Positions 24,120 through 35,500 of a stretch of 64,000 nucleotides of DNA are shown here, in pieces; positions within the stretch are counted from its first letter, which is position 1; each line of letters opens with the position of its first letter. A model generated the notes under the pieces. The model was not told where the DNA came from, ran no database searches, and saw only the letters and a program-made list of their open reading frames with translations. The DNA is from Baylisascaris procyonis (taxonomy: Eukaryota; Nematoda; Chromadorea; Rhabditida; Ascarididae): the NCBI GenBank assembly GCA_037389465.1, contig JAZARR010000039.1, positions 1-64,000 of the forward strand. Direction: 5' to 3'. The position numbers were made by a program, and so were the translations under genes.

Positions 24120-26035
24120 TTTCGCTGTAACTGTGCTTCGTTAATCTATAGACGTTATTAACAGCAGTTCGCAATAATTTCGATAGAGTGCAGCAATTTT
24201 ATTGCGAATTATGCGCAAACAATACAACAATAGCCTCAACATAACACGTTCGAACAAATGAAATAACAGTTGGATATCATTAACAAATGTTTAATTGCGT
24301 CGACTGGTATCCGCCGACCACAGAGTCAAAGTAGGACGGTCATCTCATCAGAAGATTCATGTAAAGGTGTTGCATCTACATTTTACATCTCTGGTAGCCG
24401 GAGTTTATCGGATCCTTAGTGGAACGCTAACTCAATCGCTAGCAACATTAAGCGAAACACCACACGCATCCTTTGAAGGAACATCATTTCGCTAAAGTAG
24501 CAAAAAAAAAAGACTGCGAACAATCACAGCGTGCGACAAGTATCGGAACAAAACAATGCACCAGAAGATGCTGCAAATAAGATAAGCAATACTTATAGAA
24601 ATCTACTGCGCGAAATAATGGACTCCCAGTACATAGCAACAGATGCAGGTTATCCTCATTCGATGACTTTATTCGTTTATATATTAGGGATACATTCATA
24701 TCATATCTCGAATCGGCACAGTGTTACTTTGCCGTCGTCTTCAGAAAGCCAAAAAAAAGAAACGATGATTCGCTCCGATATGCTCGACCTACAGTTCGGA
24801 GGCAACTGATAGAAATTACTCAAAAAGCCTATAAAAACGTCTTATTACCAGAGGAAAGTAGAGTATGCTCTGATAGATACAATCCAAGCCTATATTGAAA
24901 TTCTGCTGCGATAATAGCGGAAACGTCCAAAGTGATTCGACGTGAGTGCGAATATAGGCGAAAAAGATAAAAAAGTTTTTAAAGGCACTTTTAATCGATA
25001 GAGTCTGCTGATAGCAGTAGGAACGTCGAAGCATAGTTGCCGGCTTCACAACTAACCCAACAGCTTCCTATACCCAACAACCCTGTATAATACGTGCCAT
25101 AATATTGCAAAAACCATACACATATACATACACAAGCATCCGAACGTTCACCACACTGATGTGAATGTATTGCGTGATGGGGCTCGTATTTTGTTGTGCG
25201 CTTCTCGGCTCTCTGAACGTCTGTCTGCTCGTATACAATGCACCCTCCTTTCTTTGCGTTCTGACATTTCCGCATTCTGTTTAGCACAACGCCCTTAGAG
25301 TGCTGCATTCGGTTTGCAGCCAGCCGACTGCACGCTGGTTTGAGCGGCTGCACTAAATGAATCGCTCGCAAGTGAATTTCAGTAAATATTGCATCAGCCA
25401 ATAGTAGTATTCTTCTATGTCACCTTTGCGTGTCTTCAATTTTGACAGGTAGTCATCTCAGTGCTTCGTTCTGAACAACTGCATACCCTGTCCATTGCTT
25501 TCTTTAGTCAATATTGGGCTCTTCAACACACGTTCCTCTCAAAAGTACAAGTACGGCAGAGTGAGTAGTTCTTCCCTGACTTTTGGAATGAAGGTCCAGA
25601 GGAGTATTGCACTCATCCTGCCAGTCTCATTAGATATGCTAAAGTGGATGTAGAGTAGAAAGTGGACGTTTCATTCAGGGCTTGCCTCAAGTCTCACGTT
25701 TCAGCTGAGCGTGAAGTTTGAAGGTTGAAAAAAAATCAGTGAGCCAGAGGTTATGGGGCCGATTTTTTGAAATAGAGCCCAAGGGGCCTGGGAACCCATG
25801 TCGTAAAAAAATCTTCCGTCTTGAAAATGATACTTTTTGTCATTTGGATCTTACAGCCAGTAACGTACAATTGTGGTATAATTGCCGACTCGCATGATTC
25901 CGTTTTGGTCAAAAATGTGGATTCTAGACGTTGATACAGGCTCCATTAATAATGAGTCGGCTCCAACTGATCCCGGATTTCAATTTCGGCAATAAACGCA
26001 GTCAGCTATCTGATTCCATTCCTTCCATGTGAATG

Positions 26036-26055
26036 AGTCAATTCCGGAATTGACT
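26036..26055. repeat. 20-bp perfect palindrome
   Basis: AGTCAATTCCGGAATTGACT reads the same on both strands, with no spacer. No gene is nearby. It could be a dimeric protein-binding site or chance. Confidence 0.6.
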
Positions 26056-26189
26056 TGAAGCTGGCTCCCTCTTGATCAAGCTTCTAGGAATTTATCTTGG
26101 AGATCTTTTGGGTGTGACGCACTTAACAACTTTTCGGTACGATGTGCTTAACAAATATGTTCCACATGCTGCTCTTTGTGATATATCCG

Positions 26190-26720
26190 AAACTATGTCA
26201 GAAGTCAACGCTCCATATAACTCTTGTAATTGTTGTGACATTTGAGAAAATTTCGTTTCTTAGAAAGAATTCCTTTTGTTTCAATGTCCTGAAGCAGAAA
26301 AAACTTGGCGCAACACTCTTTCGTGACCTAAAGTTGCTGCCCTCATCGACCACGGGAATCGGCACACTAGAGCATTTTTGGAAACAGCATGTGGAAAAAC
26401 CACACGTAAATGCATATAAAAGCAAGATGAGCTTTTCATCATAGACCTTTGCTCAATCGACATGAACAATTGCGGTTTGAACTTTCATATTCAACGCAGA
26501 TACTCGCTCATATAAGCAAGAAATGAATTGAGAAATCCTGAGCCAGTGGGGAATGAATTCGAACTCTACGAAGTTTAGAGGATAATTTCGCATTAAACGA
26601 CCTAATATCGCATCTCTGATGATCATCTCGAAAACCTTGCAAATGGATGAAAGGTTTTTTTCTGCTAAAGTGGCAGAAAATTTTTCCGCCAAAATAAAAT
26701 CACTGCACACTTCCAAGATA
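26190..26720 (-). mobile_element. Decayed LINE reverse-transcriptase fragment (CR1-like)
   Basis: The minus-strand frame from about 26700 to 26457 retains the finger/palm start of non-LTR reverse transcriptases: LSSICKVFEMIIRDAILGRL corresponds to the usual SVLCKVFEKIIRDRIL block. It is followed by degenerate equivalents of the QFGF and CLxxWxxALD segments and then VHVD, a stop codon, and AKVYDEKL where the family has YLDFxKAFDxVxHxKL. The frame is interrupted, and nothing recognisable follows past about 26190, so this is a pseudogene fragment. Clade is judged from residue pattern only. Confidence 0.7.
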
Positions 26721-28416
26721 ATTGATGTGATGAACAAGAGATGCTACGTAGACAAATTATGTAGGAAGGAATGAAATTTCTTTCGCGATGCGTTTTAGAA
26801 ATAAGGGAAAAAACAAAAAAAAGGCATCGTCAGGTGTGTGGTGAGTTCTATTACTTCCGAAGTGAGTGAACATTGATAACAACAAAATCCAAGTGTACGT
26901 GAAAAGCAGATGACACACAACGTCTGGTCTACGAAAAGATTTTAGGAGTCTTCTGCAAACATATTGCACCTTAGCTGGTTGCCCATAGGCGGGCTGTCAA
27001 CACCGCATATTTTTAGAGTGTCTGCCGTATAATGTGTTTTCTGCTTCTTGCGAATGTATTTATAAAATGTTTTCACATTTTTGCCACATATCCATACGTC
27101 TTTCATATATTCAAGCCAATTTTATGCAATTAATTCGGCGACGCTCAATGCGCCAATTAAACGTTGTTAGTCCGAGTCCGCCTGGCTTATGCCGATTAAT
27201 CCATATGAGATGGGTTTTTTTTTGCAGTGAAGAGCTGCAGACATGACGAGAATGGCTCGGTCTTAGAGCTTTTTTTTTTCGGCACTCACATCTCGATGAA
27301 ATTATGCACAAAGTCAAGGAAGCGTTCATACACTTCCTCGACGTTGGATGAATCTACAAGTGATTATCCCAATTACACTGGGTCAGCATATTATGAGTTT
27401 CCTTCTAGTTGTATCACGCAATATCTCTTCCCTCCCTTCATCTACGTTCTACAAAGAAAGCTTAAATTTCAAAATGGATGTTTGTATTTTCACTGAATGA
27501 AATTCTTTGTGAATACATTGCAAATGAAGCACATTTTGTCTGCTATAACCGAAATCGGGAGCCTTATTATATTGAATAGGATATGGATGGCGCTAACAAC
27601 ACTGAACTTCATGTCAGCCATTACGATTACGGGAAAATGCAGATTAGTATTGTTTGATTCGTTGTTTCGTTGACAATTTTTCTTTGCTACAGAGAGCACT
27701 ATTTAGTTGTACGTAACAGCACATCCAATGCTTTACAAGTCATTTACATGAAGTAGCTTGAGGGTGTAATAAACCGTGGCAGATAAAATATAATTGAAGC
27801 TCGAAATGCCGACCAATCACCTATGACGACAGGTTTCATCTATTAATAAAGCGTCCTCCTCAAAAACGAGCGATAACAACGCAATAAGACAGGATGAGGA
27901 AAGCAATCGCCATTGACAACGTCGGCATGGGAAAAAAATCTATTTCTGCAGCTCAGAAGCTTTAACGCCGTAAAGCGTGCAAAGCAAGAATTAGCGATAT
28001 CCCCGAGCGACACATATCTGCTTGTCTCGGGGATAAGGCAAATTCCTGTCCATCCTGCTTTCCATTCGCTTGTTCTTATATGCCTTCTTGTCCATTGATG
28101 TTCGATCAGGGTACATGGTTGAATAATATGCGTCGCAAACGGCCATATAACCGCATGAATATCATAGTGACGTGACGTGTGTAGTGCTATGATGCAAACT
28201 GAGATTTTCTTGTTTCTGTGCAGAAATGTGGGAGGTTGTATTTGCGCTGTTCTATGAGTATGGATTACAGTACCATTAATAAACATGCGTAATAAATGAG
28301 GGCTAGACAGCACCGAATACGCCTTTGTCTTCGCACCTTCAGATGCTCTAAATGGATGAAGAACAGCACAAGTGGGCTTGAAAAGTGGTATTGAAAAACC
28401 TTGAGTGCATCCATAC

Positions 28417-28432
28417 ATGCATGCATGCATGA
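28417..28432. repeat. GCAT microsatellite
   Basis: Four uninterrupted repeats of the self-complementary tetramer CATG/GCAT within a GC-richer patch. Confidence 0.7.
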
Positions 28433-28912
28433 CACTTACTGAAACCTGAACTCTTTGCAGCATTCCGTTGGAAATTCAACGAAATCCTTAATAATTACTG
28501 CTACCGCTCATCTCTCGACGACAAGATGGATGAACAAGAATCACGTGCCGCAGTTGGCGTATTGCCAGCGCCAGCTTTCTGTTCGAATGGCATTGACTGA
28601 GAGTAACTGACTGACTGCCTCATCCGCTAAGCAGCGCCTCCCTTACTGAGCGCGGCTTTCGCGTGACGCGGCTGGCCTCCAGCGTTCTCTTGGCTTTGAG
28701 TTCTAGGCATCTGCTGCGACTCCGACGTAATTCATCGTAGGGAGAGGGCTGCTTAGTACGCATCGCTGATGCTTTAAGTCCCCTCCCTCGCACTTTTTTT
28801 ATTCTGGTTTCACGTGTAGCTGCGTTCCTTTCTGTTTGATCACTTCACGCCGGCAAAATATTTCCTTTCATTTGTGCGATTGTTTTGCTCATCATTGAAA
28901 TTTCATTTCATA

Positions 28913-29581
28913 ATGAACGATGAACTAAAGAAAGCGTTTATAGCACTATGAAAGGGCCCATTTCTATATTCATATTCGCCAGTTAAAATGCGTTCCATTC
29001 GTGCACCCGAATAAAATCGTTTTTTAGGCCTTTTGGGTGCATCAAAAGAGTTCCGCAAACTGGGCATATGACTTTTCATGGTATTTTCCTTTGTAAATCA
29101 AAAGATGTTTTTTTGCATACACAAAATGCTTTTTACCCTTTGCAATAATTTCTTAGGTGATATTCTACAGCAATGGGAGTCTATTTTACTCATACTGCAA
29201 AACTTTTTAAATAATTTTCAAGCAGAAGCTATCCTCCATGAACCTTGATTTTTGCTTTTAGCTGCATTTTTAGGCATCTTTTTTCATCCTTTCAAGGTAA
29301 TTCCATTGAAATGATCATTGTGTTTCTTTTCAGTTCGAAACTTTCCGTATTGGTAGATGTTGGAACTAGGCGCAACCAGAGTTACTTAATTAATGAAGTT
29401 AAGTAAGTTATCTTATATTGAAAACAATGCAACACTATTATGGACCATTTTTCAATTGTAGCCAAAAGTCCATTGAGGTAAACTGTGAGAATAGTTGTCA
29501 GCGAAGAATTTGACGGTTAGAGTTCTCACTTTTTTTTCTATATCGAGGCAGGCTAGCAGCAGTAGCAGTGATGTGTTCTAA
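28913..29581 (+). CDS. Candidate small-protein gene with a 16-nt micro-exon (tentative)
   Basis: Exons 28913-28935 (ATG, MNDELKKA), 29334-29402, 29462-29477 (16 nt) and 29552-29581 splice in phase into 45 residues, ending SSSSSDVF and TAA. Borders are good for the middle introns: TTTTCAG acceptor, GTAAGT donor, TTGTAG acceptor and GTAAAC donor. The 69-nt exon reads SKLSVLVDVGTRRNQSYLIN. If the micro-exon is skipped, the AA|G junction opens a different frame through 29841 that adds about 97 residues (VMCSNSYIKIFRW...), so two products are possible. No family recognised, and internal exons may be missing. A GC-richer, promoter-like block lies upstream (28500-28860). Confidence 0.35.
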
Positions 29582-32500
29582 TAGTTATATAAAAATTTTT
29601 AGATGGCCTGAACATAGCGAATGGTTCGAGGAGTGCATTAATGAGTCAGCTTCTCTCACTAGCTCGCTTATTGATTGTTGTCGAAACGATCGACCACTTC
29701 CTAGGGGGAACGCGGCTTATTCGAATTTTTCAGCAAAGCACCACTTATTCTCCTCTTTCGTTAACCAACTCCTTAATCACTATTGCGGAAAACATGTCTC
29801 AGTATGTTTGTCCATCGGCTGGCCATTTCTTCTTTTGACATAGACAAATATATGCGAGTTGATGCAATCTTTTCTGTCATAGACTTGAAACTCGATCGCA
29901 TCGTTCGCACTCAGTCGATCATGGATTAAGAATTTGCAACTGCAGAAGCGTTGCTTCCAAGCATGCTTAACGTAACTCATGAGCACACAGATGAGATTTT
30001 GCTTTGGATGATGCTCCTTTCTTACTATAAGCAGATTCGACTTTATAACCTCTCAAACCTTCTATAATACCTTTCAGTTCCTTGTTAACGTGAGTTTCTG
30101 GAAGTTCGAAGAGGGCGTGGAAGTGGGGATGTTGGTTTGAAAGTGTGCAGATCGCAAGGCACAAAAAGCAGAACCCGTCACGCTTCTTCATCTTTTCTCT
30201 TGCGGATTGCACTCTTGAGCCAAAAATGAGCTCTTTAGAATATCGCGCTATACAAACAGATTCAAAATTTGCTGGAGAGCCAAGCATGGCAAGCACTTTT
30301 GGACTTACGCCCATCGAGCCAACTAGTTTCAGCCAAGAAGTAATCCATGGGGCTTGTTGAGGCACGCGACGTTCTTCGGCTGCAGTTAATTCTAAAGAAC
30401 CAATCTTTTCCCTTCAGTGAAGGATGGTTCTTTTCACGAAGGTCGTATTTGTAGGTTGAGGTTCAACAATTAGGATATATTGCCCGAAGCATCCAAAAAG
30501 AAAACTGTTCGATCATCAAGTAATGTTTGACAGCTAGACTTCGCCAATGAAACAAGAAAGGTTAATCTTTTTTGACATGTCTGCGCGAGTTTCTGTTCAA
30601 AATGCTTAAAATTCTTGCAGATCTTAATTCCAGTTTCGGTTGCGAACCGCGAAAATTTTTTCTTACCGTGGTAATTGCAGAATGGCCGCTTGAAAATGTT
30701 TGCCCCACGTTCACTTCACTTGCCCTTGGAGAGGCAAAGGGAGGCGCTTTGTCTTCTTATGGCGAATTTTGTGATGTGGTTGATTCATTGCTTGATACCT
30801 TTTCAACCCTATTGGAGTAGCCAGGGAATGCCGTTTCACCTCCTGGCATTTTGCCTTCAATGCCGTTGTTTTGGAAGAAATCTAGCGTATTACAGTAGTT
30901 GGGCTTTAGGTCTTAGATCATGCCCTTATTCCCAGGGATTAACGTTCCTAGAGGCTGCCCGCTTTGTGCTAATGGACCCCTAGAAACGCCAAATTAGGCA
31001 AACTATATATTCTTATATTCCATTTGCAATATAAGTCTATCAATTTGAGCAGCGAAACATATTTACGAATAGCGATAAAAACAGCCACAAATGAGATTAA
31101 TAATCTGCCGTTAGCAATTCTATCATATGCCTACCCAGCAACTATTGGTTGAAAACACATCGCCTTTTGAAAGGCGCAAATCGATTAACCATAGAACTCC
31201 ACTCTTATGCACGCCCTGTGAGTAGCAGACGCTGTTATGAATAGAAATATTCGTCGTGATTAAAGAAGTAGTGTGTGCAAAGATTCTGATTCCTCTCTCC
31301 CTCATCCCTCTACGCCGCTGCATCCATCCTCACAAACTTTTAGAAACTTTCTTTATTTGGTCGAAGTGTTCAGTGTTTGAAGATTTTCGAAGATATTATA
31401 AAGACATGGAAATTCGGGTATTTTCAGCACCTTTATATTACGATATTTTCTTCCTATATAGAACTACGATTTTGCGAAAAATCAAAGACGAAAGCTCCGA
31501 TGCCGCATTTCGATCGGAGAGTTGCTGCGAATCACATGTTGTGTTATGTACAATTTTCTTCTATTCATTTTGATTAATTATTTTTTAACTTATGCCATTT
31601 TCCTGGTCTCTTTCTCTTTAAGAAGCAAAGAAGAGTGAACGAAGGTTTTTTGATGTTTTTCTTAAAAGTGTGCTCCTAACCCGTCTAGACATGTGAATCG
31701 TTTTGCGCTGAGTGCATCCATTTATTGATGATGCGTCGGATGTCAAACTTTGATAATGTCAATCCTCCATTTAAACTTCTATATAAAGTAGGCTTATTTT
31801 CATTCAGTAAATCAAGCATTAAAATGTATTAATTTTATAGCATTCTCATGTATAATATGCTGAAATTTCTACAGAACGACATCACGCAAATTGGGCGGCT
31901 TATATATTATTGCAGTCATTCATTCTCATCGAGTTTTTCCGTTCCTAGTTGAGTGATGACAAGGGTAGTAAATGCTGCGATGCAGCAACGAAAACGATGA
32001 AAGCATGTCGTTAGCCGCGAAATGCAAATATTATCGTCGATCGATGCACACGGCTTGTCAAACGTCGAAGAAATCATCTAACTTCACGTCATTTTAATTG
32101 TGTCTTCTCGACAAACTCTTCATTCGCTTATTAAATTTCTTTCATTGAATATTGAATATCTTTAAGTATGTGCTTTCTCGAAAGCTTTATCAAATTTAAA
32201 TACAGTGGGCATCTTTCTCGCTAAACCGTAGATATGTGAATATATAATGTAAAGCGGTGTTACTCTCAAAAGCCGGAATGAGTAAGATGAAAAAGATTGC
32301 TCACTGATTAATTTCCCACGTGTGATGTTTGACAGAGTTTTCCTTTTTTCGAAAGGAACTTAGGCCAAAAATTTTGCTTATTAGAATCGTTCGCTCGCTG
32401 AAGTGCATTACCTGAGCAGTGAACTCGAGCAACCCGTTAGTATTTCTGATAAAGCTTGAGGCTTATACATACGCATTTGAAAAATTTGCTTCTTGTTGAA

Positions 32501-35500
32501 GTGTTGAATGATTGAATTTTCGACTGGTCGTTGTTATATTCAGCTGGCCATTCACATAGTATTGTTTTATCAGTGGTAACTCTTTTCAGGCTCGTATTTT
32601 GCAGAATAGGACCACAGCTGAAAGAATGAAATCCTTTCTACAAATATCTTGATGCCATTATCAACTACTGCTTTTCACGAGTTCAAAAAACTTAAAAAAT
32701 CTGTGCAGATAAATGCATCATGAGCGGAAATGAAACGTCAGAGTTATGCATTTGCATGCGGTGAGATATGTGCTGTTCCGCGTTAAGGACATAATTTTTG
32801 TCATGAACGGAAAATGTTACTTTTGATACAAAACACAGATCAAAGCTGTTTATTGCTGCTAAATAGCGCGATATTTACTACAGTATTTGATAAAGGTCGT
32901 CCAGTTATAAGGCCTGTGAATATTGCAGTGGACATAAACCCGTGGGAGTTGAAGTTCAACGTGTTACATTCATGAAGTACAGCTGAAAGCAAGAAAAATT
33001 GATGAGTTAAGCGAGGAGCATTCATTAGCTGAACAATTGGTAGGGGATGAGGTGAGTTGCACTTCCTCTCTTAAGGGATGCTAGGAAGCGCTTTACGTGG
33101 GTTGCAATGTGAGGGGAATGTTTGAGATGGCGTTAAGCGGACGACTCAACAAGGCCACCGACGTTCGTTTTGCTGGCGCCACCTGCCTGTAGTTTACTTA
33201 GTTTATTGCTTCACCATTTTGTGCGAAATGCACACTAACCGATCAGTTTCTCTTGCGACATGTCCTCTTTATTTCTGCATTGTTCTTTCTATATCATTAT
33301 TGGTGTGAGATTAATTTTAAAAAATCAACGAACAGATGATCGGCACTTTTTCTAATACGTTGCCTCTGAAAAGTCACTCTGTTGCGGCCATCAGCGGAAA
33401 CTCGATTTCTCCTCGAGATTCTGATTCCTATGGTTATATTTCTCATTAAAGACTTGGTAATTTTGGCCCGTTCACTTTTGAGATGCTCCGAATTAAGGGT
33501 GACTAAAGAGTGAGTTCGACATATTGAGGCACGCTTTAGTTGTGGATGCTGCCAGTTCAAAAGCTACGAAAGATTCGAAATCAAGGCATGAGTACTCGGG
33601 CCTGAGGTAATATTTCAAACTCAACCCATCACTTTTTCGATGGCGTCAGTTAACTGTCAGCAAACATAAGAGAGCTAAGTGCGAGTTGAATAACCGTTGT
33701 AAAGATGGTAATGATTAGAAACAAGCATCCACCGATATGGAAGCCGTTCAACGTTGCTTAAATCGGGCATGGCGTTAGTCGATCTTACATTTTCGTGTGC
33801 GTAAGCTAGGAAGATTTAGCTGCACTTGCAGTTCTTTCCCTCTAGCAGCTTGTAACTTTTCTATTCACGCTTCTTGCCGTTCACTACAATCGAAAAGGTT
33901 TTGCTTTCAACTCACAGTGTTAGCGACTATGAGAGTAACTCCTTAAACATTTACCTTAGAGATGTTTATTTTGAAGCGCTTTATTGGTTTTCTTCTCGCT
34001 TTTTTGAGAATTCCCATATGCCTTTGAAAAAGCGATATTTGAACAACGTAGCATCGTTAATCTTCTATCGATTAAACTTCGCAAACATCGCCTCCACATT
34101 TAATGAGTCAGATGAAAAGCAATTGAAAAATTGTGACAAGCGATACATTAAAAACACTTTTTTAACACTTTCTTTCGTAGGTGACTTAAGATTATTGAGA
34201 TATTCGATGAGGAAGCGATCGCTTGATGCAAACGACTCAGTCCTTTATTCATATACTGCTTTAAAAGCTCTCGACTGGTGATAACGCTGAATGTGTTTTT
34301 TAGCACATCATTGATTGCAAACAGTTCGTTATGGCCAAAATCACTCATGAAGGCAGCTATTTACACAACTGAAAGCGGAAGATTCGTAATGAGTTTTCGC
34401 ATTCGCTTCAAAATGCCGCGAACTCGAAAGCTGCTTTGCTCTGGTAGTCCCAGTTTAGAGATAAAGTTTCACTGAAAGGTTTCCCTAAAGTTTATGATTC
34501 TAATTTAAAATTGATTTATCGATTTATTTGTTGCGAATAGTTTTTATTGGCATTAGTGCATTGATTTATGAGTTATATGATCGTTAGAAATACGAATATA
34601 CACATCAACAGATGTGTGGCAGTTCTTACTTACATGTTTTCTAGTTTTCGCTTGCGAATCGACTCGATTCTGAAAGTAAGCCAATTTAAGATTGCAACTC
34701 TGGAAATGTTTTTCGACCAATCAAGCATCTTATGGTAATCAGTCAGCGTTACATCACGCGAATTTTAGATCCCTAAAAAAATAGCAGCTGTTATGCGAAA
34801 AAAAATGTTTAAAGTCAGAGCACGAGAGGAAGCGATTTCGTGTGGATGTTTCAAGTAGAAATGTTCGACTCCTATGAGATTCCTCGCAAGTGAATCTAAT
34901 GCGTGTCGTGTAAGTTGAATGGTTGCAGGTTGGCTCAAACTCACAAGATGACTATTTGAGTTGTGATCATACCTGCAGATAGGTGCAACTTTCGTTTGCT
35001 TTCGGAGCTCTGGTTGCCACCTTTTCAATGTGATCGACGCTGCTGTGCATTGCCGATTATGGTGCATTTCATCAGGGTTCATCGCCTGAAGGAGAGGGTT
35101 GTGCTGGTAGGATGATACGAAGCTCGTTGACTACGAGTATAGGGGGCCTTTGTTATGTATGAAGAAGTAAAGCGAGCAGCGAACACTCCGACGGTGCTTT
35201 TTCCACTTCGAATAATAACATCTTGATTTGATAAGGTTTTGAACTCTGATTTGAAGTGCTTTCTGAGAAAATTTTACCAACTCTAGGGATAATTTGTTAT
35301 CTGCCATCAGGCAATATGGAGTGAAAATTTCATTTTTCGCATATGAAGCTTTTTATAAAGGAACTTCAGTAATGTGGGCGTACTCAACGCAGGGTGTGAA
35401 TGCGGATGCGACTGCAAGCGGATAGGTGTATATTTTCGTTTGTTTTCTCATTCTAATTTCCGCGACGCATTTCAACGTAATGAATTCATCATCACTTTGT

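Larger units (their letters stand above)
22344..28912. other. Gene-poor region with repeats and decayed elements
   Basis: Upstream of sideroflexin. The part 22600-25000 is A-rich on the plus strand and has several medium open frames (for example 22879-23135, 23313-23582, 24498-24652) without start codons, known motifs or reliable splice partners. These may be remains of a gene or a transposable element. The foldback repeat (23961-24119) and LINE remnant (26190-26720) are listed separately. GC-richer patches at 25100-25380 and 28500-28860 could be regulatory. No confident gene. Confidence 0.45.

Noticed and set aside
33874..34281. 135-codon plus-strand frame
   Set aside because: No family motif, no clear splice partners, and frames of this length are expected about once by chance in this window.
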